Positions 1-8,037 of a DNA stretch of 64,000 nt are shown piece by piece. The stretch is from the NCBI GenBank assembly GCA_015472025.1, contig BNHL01000001.1, forward strand, positions 4,080,001 to 4,144,000, written 5' to 3'. The position numbers and the translations under genes were made by a program. Under the pieces are notes generated by a model that was not told where the DNA came from, made no database searches, and saw nothing but the letters and a program-made list of their open reading frames with translations. Source of the stretch: Cytophagales bacterium WSM2-2. GTDB lineage: Bacteria; Bacteroidota; Bacteroidia; Cytophagales; Cyclobacteriaceae. Within the stretch, counting starts at the first letter, position 1. Each line of letters opens with the position of its first letter.

Positions 1-2
1 AA

Positions 3-881
3 AAGTATTATGCTTCGGGTGTGGTGGCCTTTCTGATTTGGGGATTTTTCCCATTAGTGTTACGTTCGGTTAATACGCACCCTGCCGGTGAAATTCTGTA
101 CTTCCGGGTTTTGTTTTCGCTGCTCATCCTCACCGTGATCCTTTTCGGATTCATGCGAAAACAAATAAGAGAAAGTCTGTCTGTGTTAAAATCAATTACA
201 CCACAGGCCAGGCGAACAGTTATCATTTTAACATTATTAGGCGGTGCGCTACTCACGATCAACTGGTTGGTGTTTATTCACGTAGTAAACCAGGTAAATA
301 TCAAGACGGCTTCTTTTTCGTACCTGATTTGCCCCGTGGTGACGGCTGTGTTGGGCTACGTTCTGCTGAAAGAAAAGATGACGCTCATCCAATGGATCGC
401 CATTCTGCTTTGCGCCATCAGTTGTGTACTGATGGGAATCAATAATATCTCAGAGTTGGGCTATAGTTTGCTCATAGCTTTCTCCTATGCGTTCTATTTA
501 ATCTCACAACGAAAGAATCAAGGCTTCAATCGCATGATTGTGCTTGGTATTCAAGTATTGGTTGCATTCATTATCATGAATTTGTTTTTTGGTCAATTGG
601 TTGGAAGTATTGTGGTCGATGTCCCGTTTTATACCATTACATTGTCCATCGCGCTCATGTTTACTATACTGCCCCTTTTTCTCAATTTATACGCTTTGAA
701 TAAGATCAACGCGGCAACGATTGGCATCCTGATGTATCTCAATCCGCTGATCAATTTCTGTATCGCTTTTTTGTACTTCAATGAAATGGCTTCTTTGATC
801 CAGGTTATAGGTTATGGGATCATTGCCATTGCATTGGTTCTTTTCAATTACCAGGTCTTGAAAAGAACTACAGCGCGTTAG
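3..881 (+). CDS. rarD: RarD-type EamA family permease, 5' end outside window
   Basis: This is an inner-membrane transporter of the drug/metabolite superfamily, RarD branch. The substrate is not known for the branch as a whole. The reading frame is open from base 3 (lysine codon) and reads KYYASGVVAFLIWGFFPLV, so the GTG at 21 is internal and the true start lies left of the window. About ten hydrophobic segments follow one another with short loops, in two EamA repeats. The N-terminal stretch with IWGFFPL and the second-half NPLINFCIAF are typical of RarD. The visible 292 residues are close to the full family length of about 300. The next gene starts 72 bases downstream on the same strand but is unrelated. 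Confident about the family, not about the substrate. Confidence 0.85.
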   Translation, partial: KYYASGVVAFLIWGFFPLVLRSVNTHPAGEILYFRVLFSLLILTVILFGFMRKQIRESLSVLKSITPQARRTVIILTLLGGALLTINWLVFIHVVNQVNIKTASFSYLICPVVTAVLGYVLLKEKMTLIQWIAILLCAISCVLMGINNISELGYSLLIAFSYAFYLISQRKNQGFNRMIVLGIQVLVAFIIMNLFFGQLVGSIVVDVPFYTITLSIALMFTILPLFLNLYALNKINAATIGILMYLNPLINFCIAFLYFNEMASLIQVIGYGIIAIALVLFNYQVLKRTTAR

Positions 882-952
882 CATTATTTGAGAGTTCACT
901 ATCTTGTGTTCTTGTTGGAACAGGAACAATAGTTCCGCTCATTAACAAGACT

Positions 953-2944
953 ATGAAGAAAATACTTATCCTTATTTGTCTGGGTTTGTGTCTAAAGGCG
1001 AATGCTTCACATATTGCAGGAGGGGAGTTTCGCAGGACGCACATAGTTGGTTTTCAATTCAGGTTTGACCTCACTCTTTATTTTGATCTGGTGAATGGCA
1101 ACCCGGGAGCCAGGGATCAAGTAGTCAATGCGAGAATTTACCGGAACTCGGACAATGGTGTCGTTATGGACGTACTAATGGCATTGGCCAGTGAGTCCCA
1201 GGTGAATTATATTCAAAGCGCATGCGGAAATTTTGTTAAGCTATCAGAGCTTGTATATAGCGCGACCGTTAATCTTCAACCTGATATCTTCAATGACCCA
1301 GCCGGATACTATATCGTGTGGGAACGGTGCTGCAGAAATTATCAGATCACAAATATTTATAGCGGTGATCCTAATTCCGGTGCACAGGCCGCTGGCCAAA
1401 CCTTCTTTCTGCAATTTCCCGCGGTATTTCTGGATAATAAATTGTTTGTTAATTCATCTCCTAAATTCAGCAAGCCTTTCGCAGATTACACATGCGTTGG
1501 CTATCCTTATTTTTCGGATTTCTCTGCTCAGGATGAAGATGGCGATTCCCTCGTTTATTCTGTGACAGATCCATTCTCCACCCATACGACTGATCCTTTG
1601 CCTGTGGGCGGACCTAAGCCTTATCCTCCAGTTACCTGGCGGCCACCATTCAGTTTGCAAAATGTAATGGGCATCAATTCTAATTTTAGTATCGACAGTC
1701 ATGGTATAATTACTGTTACACCAAGCCAGCAAGGACTTTTTTCTTTTGCTATTCGTTGCGAAGAGTTTAGGAATGGTAATAAAATTGGTGAGGTGAGAAG
1801 AGAATTTCAGATTTTGGCGGTAGACTGCCCGGTTCAAACTGCTCCGGTAGTTTCCGGACGAGTGAATGGAGGAATGTATAGCGATCTTCCGCTCTCTGTT
1901 CATTTTGACAGTTCCGTTGCAGATGGAGACCGATGTGTTCAGGTTAAAGTTAGCGATGTGGATGTTGCCAAATCCGCTCAGGATATTCGCATCAGCGCCA
2001 TTCCTTTAAATTTTGATTCCAATATTTCAGGAGTTCTTCCATCTACTATAAAAGCAACGCTGACACAGAACTCGCCTTTCGCTGAGTTTTCCATTTGTTT
2101 CAGCAAATGCCCGCCTACGGTTAGTAATACATTTCAGATTGGTATCGTTGCTTATGATGCTTCATGTGCCGTTCCCCTTACCGACACATTACGAATTAAT
2201 ATCACCATCGATGTGCCGCCCGGGGCGTGCCAACATCAAAACATTCGATTTTCAAAAGTGGATGATAAAAATGTAGCGTTAGGACAGTTTTCGTTGAATG
2301 CGTCTACTTCCTCCGGCCTGCCAGTGTCGTATTCCTCACCCGATAGTTCAGTTATTAAGTTGTCGACTTCCGTAGTTTCCATGTTGAGGCCAGGTCTGGT
2401 TGCTGTTACGGCTACGCAAATAGGAGATCAAACTCATTTGCCAGCCAATCCTGTAAGCAGGAAATTTTGTGTGAACCCTGAACCACCGGTTCTTTCCATT
2501 TCTGCTACCGCCGGATCTCAGGCGGTGATTCAGTCGAGCAGTACGAACGGAAATTTATGGTATAAAGATGGCGCCTTTCAAAGTGGTCTTAATGGAAGCT
2601 TTATTCCTTTGACCAGTGAAGGTGGGGGACATCGTTACACCGTCCGACTGATGGTTGAAAATTGTATTAGTGAAGAGTCTAAGCCGGTGGTGATCCTGGG
2701 AATTCAGGATGAAGAGATACAGATATTCCCCAACCCGGTTACGAATAGCTTGTATATTAATTTCCCGGGAAGTGAGTCTGTCAAGAATGTTTCGATTTTC
2801 AGTATGACAGGTCAAATCGTGCATGAATCGGAGATATCAAATGAAAATGCTTTCGTGGACATGAACGGGTTAAATCCGGGACTCTATCTGTTAAGGGTTA
2901 AAGATTCGTCCAAAGTTGTCGTTCGGAAGATTTATAAGAAGTAA
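953..2944 (+). CDS. Secreted protein with type IX secretion C-terminal sorting domain
   Basis: This is a 663-residue extracellular protein. It opens with a signal peptide (MKKILILICLGLCLKANA) followed by SHIAGGEF, an N terminus seen in large secreted Bacteroidota proteins. The middle is beta-rich, with scattered cysteines and no recognised catalytic motif. Residues 591-663 form a type IX secretion type A sorting domain: FPNPV, then SIFSMTGQIV, then LNPGLYLLRV and a basic end. The family logic is export by Sec, transport across the outer membrane by T9SS, and removal of the C-terminal domain on the cell surface. The start is the first ATG after a 71-base gap and gives a clean signal peptide. 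The gene converges on the zinc-ribbon gene 30 bases downstream. An adhesin-like or surface role is inference. Confidence 0.85.
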   Translation: MKKILILICLGLCLKANASHIAGGEFRRTHIVGFQFRFDLTLYFDLVNGNPGARDQVVNARIYRNSDNGVVMDVLMALASESQVNYIQSACGNFVKLSELVYSATVNLQPDIFNDPAGYYIVWERCCRNYQITNIYSGDPNSGAQAAGQTFFLQFPAVFLDNKLFVNSSPKFSKPFADYTCVGYPYFSDFSAQDEDGDSLVYSVTDPFSTHTTDPLPVGGPKPYPPVTWRPPFSLQNVMGINSNFSIDSHGIITVTPSQQGLFSFAIRCEEFRNGNKIGEVRREFQILAVDCPVQTAPVVSGRVNGGMYSDLPLSVHFDSSVADGDRCVQVKVSDVDVAKSAQDIRISAIPLNFDSNISGVLPSTIKATLTQNSPFAEFSICFSKCPPTVSNTFQIGIVAYDASCAVPLTDTLRINITIDVPPGACQHQNIRFSKVDDKNVALGQFSLNASTSSGLPVSYSSPDSSVIKLSTSVVSMLRPGLVAVTATQIGDQTHLPANPVSRKFCVNPEPPVLSISATAGSQAVIQSSSTNGNLWYKDGAFQSGLNGSFIPLTSEGGGHRYTVRLMVENCISEESKPVVILGIQDEEIQIFPNPVTNSLYINFPGSESVKNVSIFSMTGQIVHESEISNENAFVDMNGLNPGLYLLRVKDSSKVVVRKIYKK

Positions 2945-2974
2945 TCGCCTCATCACCAAATTGAAGGAAGAAGA

Positions 2975-3481
2975 CTACTTATTTTGCAATTCACTGACCT
3001 TCTTTAATACGATTTCCCTGTTCCGTCTGGATGTCATCCACCGGGGAAGGCGACTTCCTATACTTCTATTTGTCAAACTCTGCCCGTTGCGTTCTCTTAA
3101 TTTTGCTTCAACGTGTTCGCGAAGAAAATTAAGATGCTCAAAGTTGTAGGCCCACATCCAATGTCCCTCAACCTCAGTCTTGAGCCACAGCTCCAAATGA
3201 AAGAAGGGATCGATTCCTCCACCCATAACATAATGCCGACCGACAATTGCTTTCCCAATGGAAGTATATAAAACTGATGAAGGTGTTTGCGAAAGACGTT
3301 TGTTAAATCCGCATTTCGTACAAATTACTTTCACATCATTTTCATCGCGATTTCTGAACGTGAAGTTTCCCGGTTTTACAATGGCCTGATTTGAACAAGA
3401 CGGACAAACGACCAAAATGTCGAGCTTCAGAAAGTCGTAAGCAAAAGTGGTGTAACTGTCCTTCTTCTTTCTTAATGCCAT
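2975..3481 (-). CDS. Hypothetical protein with a double-CxxC zinc ribbon
   Basis: This 168-residue soluble protein has two Cys pairs, CPSC at residues 26-29 and CTKC at 54-57. They are spaced as in a zinc ribbon, so the N-terminal third probably binds one zinc. The rest has HYVMGGGIDPFF and many Trp and Tyr residues, then an arginine-rich end. I do not recognise a named family. There is no signal peptide or membrane segment. The next gene on the strand (3509-4120) ends 27 bases upstream, so the two may be cotranscribed. A nucleic-acid-binding role is possible for a zinc ribbon but not shown. Confidence 0.6.
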   Translation of the reverse strand: MALRKKKDSYTTFAYDFLKLDILVVCPSCSNQAIVKPGNFTFRNRDENDVKVICTKCGFNKRLSQTPSSVLYTSIGKAIVGRHYVMGGGIDPFFHLELWLKTEVEGHWMWAYNFEHLNFLREHVEAKLRERNGQSLTNRSIGSRLPRWMTSRRNREIVLKKVSELQNK

Positions 3482-3508
3482 CTGTTGTCTGGATTTTACG
3501 AACGCAAT

Positions 3509-4120
3509 CTAGTCCCAGTCCGGCATTTCAAAATCGGGTACTTCAAAGTCTGACAGCCCGAGGTCGGCCAGATCCCAGAGAATATATGGATCGAAGTTGA
3601 GACCACTCCCGACATAAGCCGGTTCTTTGGTTGTGGCTTGCTCAATGCGCTTAAAAGCTCCCGAAATCAAAATAATATTTAACCCTAATTTTTCTTTTAA
3701 CCCGTTCAGTTCTTCTTTCTCTTTTGTTTTCGAAATAGCTTCACTCAGCTGATCAATAAGTCCTCTTAATTCAAGCCTTGCTTGTGCCCCCTTTTTAGTT
3801 AACGACCAATGGAGATAGTAAAACGGGAATCTCCGTTTGACAAGACCTTTGTGTTCGAGCCTGCGGTAGATTTCTCCGAACTTATAGTTGTTGTCGTTGA
3901 AGTCAAACCGATGTCTTACTGATCCGATAAATTTGTTCGGGGTTAGTGCATTTTCATTCGTAATGCTTTTGTACTCGTCATAGTGCTTGCGGATAACTGA
4001 TATGAAAGGTTTATGGTAGTCTTTGATGTTTTTGTTTTCAAAATTCTTTTCCGTGATTACACTCACCACTTTGCCATCAATTTCAGGAGTCTCAATTTTG
4101 ATAACGCCAAGTACTATCAA
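3509..4120 (-). CDS. Hypothetical protein, possible winged helix; probably lacks its true N terminus
   Basis: This 203-residue soluble protein begins at a TTG in its open frame. Residues of about 60-115 look like a winged-helix segment (FGEIYRRLEHKGLVKRRF, then HWSLTKKGAQARLE). A charged helical stretch follows, and the C terminus is acidic and Asp-rich (DFEVPDFEMPDWD). No ATG lies near the start, and the frame opens only at a TGA just upstream. A 31-codon ORF in the +1 frame overlaps this opening and carries sequence that would fit as the missing N terminus (see 4125-4220). The gene is therefore either frameshifted or has an assembly error. The family is not recognised; a DNA-binding role is only inference. 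Confidence 0.5.
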   Translation of the reverse strand: MIVLGVIKIETPEIDGKVVSVITEKNFENKNIKDYHKPFISVIRKHYDEYKSITNENALTPNKFIGSVRHRFDFNDNNYKFGEIYRRLEHKGLVKRRFPFYYLHWSLTKKGAQARLELRGLIDQLSEAISKTKEKEELNGLKEKLGLNIILISGAFKRIEQATTKEPAYVGSGLNFDPYILWDLADLGLSDFEVPDFEMPDWD

Positions 4121-4124
4121 TTCT

Positions 4125-4220
4125 TCAATGGGTCTTAATGATCAGTTGCCGGCCTGTTGTCTTCCAGACATCAAGGAGCAAAAGGCTTTCCGTGGGAAGT
4201 AGTTCTTTGATTTCTCTCAT
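4125..4220 (-). pseudogene. 31-codon ORF, likely displaced N terminus of the 3509-4120 gene
   Basis: The frame starts with ATG at 4220 and reads MREIKELLPTESLLLLD, then VWKTTGRQLIIKTH, before TGA at 4125-4127. The downstream gene's frame is offset by one base and continues with SLRPIEELIVLGVIKI. Joining the two by skipping one base near 4130 gives one continuous amphipathic N-terminal region. A real frameshift mutation, a single-base assembly error, or a translationally coupled leader peptide would all fit. Confidence 0.45.
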
Positions 4221-4576
4221 TTAGTACTGGCAGGCAGCGGCCTTGATGTGTGCCGCTAATATATCTTATTCGGGCAAAATAATCAGAGTAGTGCATGTTA
4301 CACAAGTTGATTGATCATGTCGATCAACCGGAGACTGGCAAAACAATTGAGGTAATATCCGTCCCGTCCGCCGGGTTACATTTGGACTTGAGACACTAAA
4401 GAAAACGTGACCAATCCTCCCTAACCATTCAAAAAGTAAAAAAGTTGTCTTTTTCGGTCAGGAAATTTTCATGAAGCCTTTCTTGCAACACAACCGTAGA
4501 TAGTCAAGTCTTCGTTTCAGAAGATGTTAAAAACAAAAACGCGTGAGTGTAAATTAAGGTTTATAACTTATTTTCC
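4221..4576. other. 356-base intergenic region with an inverted repeat
   Basis: No gene is seen here. The one structured element is an inverted repeat at 4306-4328: arms GTTGATTGA and TCGATCAAC, 8 of 9 positions paired, around a 5-base spacer. No T run follows on either strand, so an operator is more likely than a terminator. The region lies downstream of the GH51 gene and upstream of the hypothetical gene, so it should hold the promoter of the latter. Confidence 0.4.
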
Positions 4577-6109
4577 TTACCTGGTTAGTTCCAAAACGAC
4601 AACGGAAACTGGTGGTAGCGTCAACGTTATTTTGTCGTTGGAAAGCTTTGCCTCGGAGTAATTTTTGGGTGTCACGAGGCTAGGATTTTCAAAAGTGTTG
4701 TGGTCCTGCACCTTGGCAGAAGTCAACATCCGTCCGCCAATCTTATTCGCATGAAATCCTTTCAGGTTGATCACCAGCGGTTCGCTTGTTTTGTTATCGA
4801 GGTTCACCAGCGAGATATGCATCTTCCCGGTTGCGTCTATCGAGGCGGAAGCTGATACAGCTTGAAGTTTATTTTCCCCTCGCACGAATTCCCGGATTGA
4901 GATACTGACAGGTACTAGCGTAGCATCCTGGTGCACTTTGTACATTTCCATCACATGGTAAGTAGGCGTGAGGATCATTTTTTCCTTTTGTGTAAGGATC
5001 ACCGACTGCAGAGCGTTAACTGTTTGGGCGAGGTTGGCCATTCGCACGCGATCGGCATGGTTGTTAAAAATATTCAAGGTGAGACCAGCAATCATCGCAT
5101 CGCGCATGGTATTCTGCTGATATAAAGCTCCGTTTCCCCGCGGGTCCGGATCATACCACCCGCCCCATTCGTCTACAACCAGAGCCACATTTTTTTTCGG
5201 ATCATACTTATCCATTACAGCACAATTCCTCGCAATGAATTCCTCCATGAACCACGCTGATTTCATGGTAGTGAAATATTCATCATCATTGAATTCATAA
5301 GATGAACTGCGATGCTCCCATTTGACTGCATAGTGATGGATGGAGAGACCTTCGATGCGCTTGGAGGGAATATCTTTCATGATTGTTTCAGTCCATGTAT
5401 AATCCGGAAAACCCGGGCCAACCGCTATCCGGAAGAGTTTTTCCGTATTCGAATAGGTGGTCATGGCCGTGGCGTATTGCTTGTATAGGTTGGCATAATA
5501 ATTTGCAGTCATGTTGCCACCACAATCCCATGATTCGTTTCCTATTCCCCAGTACTTTACGTTCCACGGCTTGGTGCGACCTGATTTTTCCCGTAAGTCC
5601 GTGAGGTAACTTGTGCCATTGGCATGGTTGACATACTGGATCCACTCCACGGCCTCTTGTACCGTTCCCGTATTCATATTCGCTGCGAGGTAGGGCTCTG
5701 CACCGAGTAACTCGCACAGATTCAGAAACTCATTTGTGCCAAAACTGTTGTCCTCACGGTAGTTGCCCCAGGACAAATTCTCGATCGGTTTTCTTTCCTT
5801 CTTCATTCCGATGGCATCCTTCCAATGGTAAGTATCAGCAAAGCAGCCACCGGGCCAGCGCAGGTTGGGGATGTTTAGGTTTTTAAGAGCTGCGATCACA
5901 TCGTTCCTTACGCCATTGGTATTGGGGATGTCTTTGTTGTCGCCCACGACCATCCCGTCGTAAATGACCCGGCCCAGATGTTCTGCAAAATGCCCGTAAA
6001 TGTGCTTGCTGATTTTTGTTTTTGCTGAATCAACATTCAGAGAGATGGAGGTTTGCGCAGTTAATGTTATAGACAGAAAGTGCAGGAGAAGTGCAAAGCG
6101 TGATTTCAT
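4577..6109 (-). CDS. Secreted alpha-L-arabinofuranosidase, glycoside hydrolase family 51
   Basis: This 510-residue enzyme should release terminal alpha-L-arabinofuranosyl residues from arabinan, arabinoxylan or related side chains by a retaining mechanism. A signal peptide (MKSRFALLLHFLSITLTAQ) sends it to the periplasm or outside. The (beta/alpha)8 domain carries the family motifs: RWPGGCFADTYHW near residues 84-96, the acid/base Glu192 in GIGNESWDCGG, and the nucleophile Glu314 in VVDEWGGWYD. The C-terminal third is the usual beta-sandwich. The length is normal and nothing is missing. No other glycan-degrading gene lies next to it, so it is not in a visible utilisation locus. The ATG start at 6109 gives a clean signal peptide. 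Confidence 0.92.
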   Translation of the reverse strand: MKSRFALLLHFLSITLTAQTSISLNVDSAKTKISKHIYGHFAEHLGRVIYDGMVVGDNKDIPNTNGVRNDVIAALKNLNIPNLRWPGGCFADTYHWKDAIGMKKERKPIENLSWGNYREDNSFGTNEFLNLCELLGAEPYLAANMNTGTVQEAVEWIQYVNHANGTSYLTDLREKSGRTKPWNVKYWGIGNESWDCGGNMTANYYANLYKQYATAMTTYSNTEKLFRIAVGPGFPDYTWTETIMKDIPSKRIEGLSIHHYAVKWEHRSSSYEFNDDEYFTTMKSAWFMEEFIARNCAVMDKYDPKKNVALVVDEWGGWYDPDPRGNGALYQQNTMRDAMIAGLTLNIFNNHADRVRMANLAQTVNALQSVILTQKEKMILTPTYHVMEMYKVHQDATLVPVSISIREFVRGENKLQAVSASASIDATGKMHISLVNLDNKTSEPLVINLKGFHANKIGGRMLTSAKVQDHNTFENPSLVTPKNYSEAKLSNDKITLTLPPVSVVVLELTR

Positions 6110-6201
6110 TTGAATTGTCCTTTTTCAAATTTATCACTTTCTTTCAATGGATGGGATAGTCCCTTCCTACTAGGGCAGGAAGGTGAAAGAGAGAAAAAAT
6201 C

Positions 6202-6543
6202 TCAATTGTTTTTGTTAAGAACTGAGTCTACTTCCTGTGCCGTGACGGAAGGAGGCATAATGCCTTTTCTTATTTTAGAACCTACGAGGTTGGCAATACC
6301 CGAAGCCTCTTCACGGCTGGAGAATGGCACGTTGCCTGCCTTGCCTGGTATGACCGGCTGATGAATTATTTTTTTGTCTTTGAAATAGATTTCATAGCCA
6401 AAGCCCTGTGGTACACTAATGATATTTGTACGGATGGAGTCCGGGACGGTCGATACTTTCTTGTCTCTAGGACTTTTGCCACAGCAAAAAAATACACCGG
6501 ATGCGATTACAAATGCGGCCATATGGTTCCAATTGCTTTTCAC
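6202..6543 (-). CDS. DUF4907 family small exported protein (pair 1)
   Basis: This 113-residue protein has an N-terminal hydrophobic segment ending in FFCCGK, so it is either a lipoprotein (Cys20 or Cys21) or a secreted protein. The DUF4907 core follows: GFGYEIYFKDKKIIHQP, an IPG turn, a SREEASGIANLV helix and a conserved IMPPSV segment. The family is found in Bacteroidota and has no assigned function. It sits 29 bases downstream of a Kelch lipoprotein on the same strand. The same pair occurs again at 53977-55603, which suggests that the two proteins act together at the cell envelope. An alternative start at the second Met (residue 8) would also give a signal peptide. Confidence 0.8.
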   Translation of the reverse strand: MKSNWNHMAAFVIASGVFFCCGKSPRDKKVSTVPDSIRTNIISVPQGFGYEIYFKDKKIIHQPVIPGKAGNVPFSSREEASGIANLVGSKIRKGIMPPSVTAQEVDSVLNKNN

Positions 6544-6572
6544 TTCCGGTGTATTCTTGTTAAAGTATCTGG

Positions 6573-7766
6573 TTACTGAATAGGAGTATATTGATAAAAT
6601 GCTCTCAAGTAATTATTAGAAGCTGCTTGTGTTTCACTCAATCCAATGTACCCGTAGTTGCCGATGGAAAACGCAGTACCGTTGATGTATAGATTAGTAC
6701 CCGGAAAATCAGCCCGCCTTGTCCATACATTATTGGATGGATCGTATTCGTAAAACAAGCCACCCAATCCGACAAAAACTTTGGAGCCAGCCCCAAACTG
6801 CTGAGGGAGCACAAAGCTGTGAGGACAATTCGCCTTTTGTGTCCACTGATTGGAAGCCGGATCGTATTCATAAAAATCGAGCAAAGAGTTCGGTGTATTT
6901 CCACCGCCAATATATCCTTTTGATCCTACGGCAACACCAATTCCATATCGTCTTGCTACACCTGCCAGATCAGCTTTTTGAGTCCAATGTCCGCTCGCCT
7001 GATCAAACTCCCAAAAATCTTTAAGTATAGCTGAGCTTCCCTGTCCGGTACCGATGTATCCTTTTGAACCAACAGCAAATCCGACAGCTCCGCTACGGCC
7101 TGCACCACCCAAATCTTCTTTCTGCGTCCAGGCATTTGTAGCGGGATCATATTCCCATAAATCTTTAAGGTAGCCGGAAGCCCCACTGCCCGTGGTAATG
7201 TAGCCTTTGGAACCAATAGCAAAACTCACAGCTGCATCGCGACCCGGCCCTGCGAAATCTGCTTTTTGAGTCCAGACGTTTGTGGCCGGATCATATTCCC
7301 AAAAATCTTTGTAGAAGACAGCCGCGTTGTTGACAATCGATTCTCCAAAACCACCGGCATAGCCTTTTCCATTGATTGAAAAACCACCTGTCAGCGGCCG
7401 AGGTGTTCCGGCAAAATCGGCAATTGACTTCCAGCTGTTGGCAACCTGAAAATCATCACTCGACTGAACGGTAACACCTTTGACTGTGAGGGAGAGTATT
7501 CCCGAAGTGGCATTAGCCGGAACTGTTGTTACCAGTTGAGTACTGGTGGCTGAGGTGATTACAGATGTAGTACCATTAAAGGTTAAATTATTTTCTGCGA
7601 TTTGACTGCTAAAACCTGTTCCGGCAATGGTAACAGTAGCTCCTACCTGGGCATTGGAGGGAGTGATCGATGTAATCATAAGAGGAGGCTCAGGATCGTT
7701 TTTCTTACACCCGACAACTCCAAGTAATGACCAAACTAACAACAAAGGCGCTAACGATTTTCTCAT
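6573..7766 (-). CDS. IPT/TIG and Kelch-repeat lipoprotein (pair 1)
   Basis: This 397-residue protein has a lipoprotein signal peptide with Cys20 in LLGVVGCKKN. Residues of about 30-108 form an IPT/TIG immunoglobulin-like domain (ITSITPSNAQVGATVTIAG, GTGFSS). The rest is a Kelch beta-propeller built of about six blades, with the recurring pattern F/L-WEYDP-x-x-N-x-WTQK and GSKGYIG turns. Kelch propellers bind proteins or glycans; no catalytic residues stand out. The DUF4907 gene follows after 29 bases, so the two are probably one transcript. A TAATTTTG box at 7780-7787 lies just upstream of the ATG. It is a paralogue of the gene at 54392-55603, with the same domain order. Confidence 0.88.
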   Translation of the reverse strand: MRKSLAPLLLVWSLLGVVGCKKNDPEPPLMITSITPSNAQVGATVTIAGTGFSSQIAENNLTFNGTTSVITSATSTQLVTTVPANATSGILSLTVKGVTVQSSDDFQVANSWKSIADFAGTPRPLTGGFSINGKGYAGGFGESIVNNAAVFYKDFWEYDPATNVWTQKADFAGPGRDAAVSFAIGSKGYITTGSGASGYLKDLWEYDPATNAWTQKEDLGGAGRSGAVGFAVGSKGYIGTGQGSSAILKDFWEFDQASGHWTQKADLAGVARRYGIGVAVGSKGYIGGGNTPNSLLDFYEYDPASNQWTQKANCPHSFVLPQQFGAGSKVFVGLGGLFYEYDPSNNVWTRRADFPGTNLYINGTAFSIGNYGYIGLSETQAASNNYLRAFYQYTPIQ

Positions 7767-7779
7767 TGTATTTTTCTTA

Positions 7780-7787
7780 CAAAATTA
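7780..7787 (-). promoter_or_regulatory. Candidate Bacteroidota -7 box of Kelch gene 1
   Basis: On the minus strand the bases read TAATTTTG, an exact match to the TAnnTTTG element known from Bacteroidota promoters. It ends 14 bases before the ATG at 7766. No clear TTG at the -33 position was found. Six fixed bases occur by chance about 30 times in 64 kb on two strands, so only the position gives it weight. Confidence 0.4.
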
Positions 7788-8037
7788 ATCCCCGCAGTTA
7801 TTGCCCATTGGTAGTTTTGGGGTATTCATATGATACTATTGTTGCATTTGGAGCTCCTGAATTCGATTCATTTTTCGAAACGCTCCATGTATCGGATTCA
7901 ATGTTTAGTCGCTAAATGTGTTGGTCTGAAAACGCGACACTGGCGAGCTACAATACGAAGCGAGAAGAGGAATACAACCTATGTAGAGTTTTTATTACCA
8001 TCACAGATTGGTGCAAAATCAAAGAAACCAGAATTGT

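Noticed and set aside
6110..6361. Plus-strand frame opposite the DUF4907 gene
   Set aside because: It is the antisense of a well-supported gene and has no features of its own.
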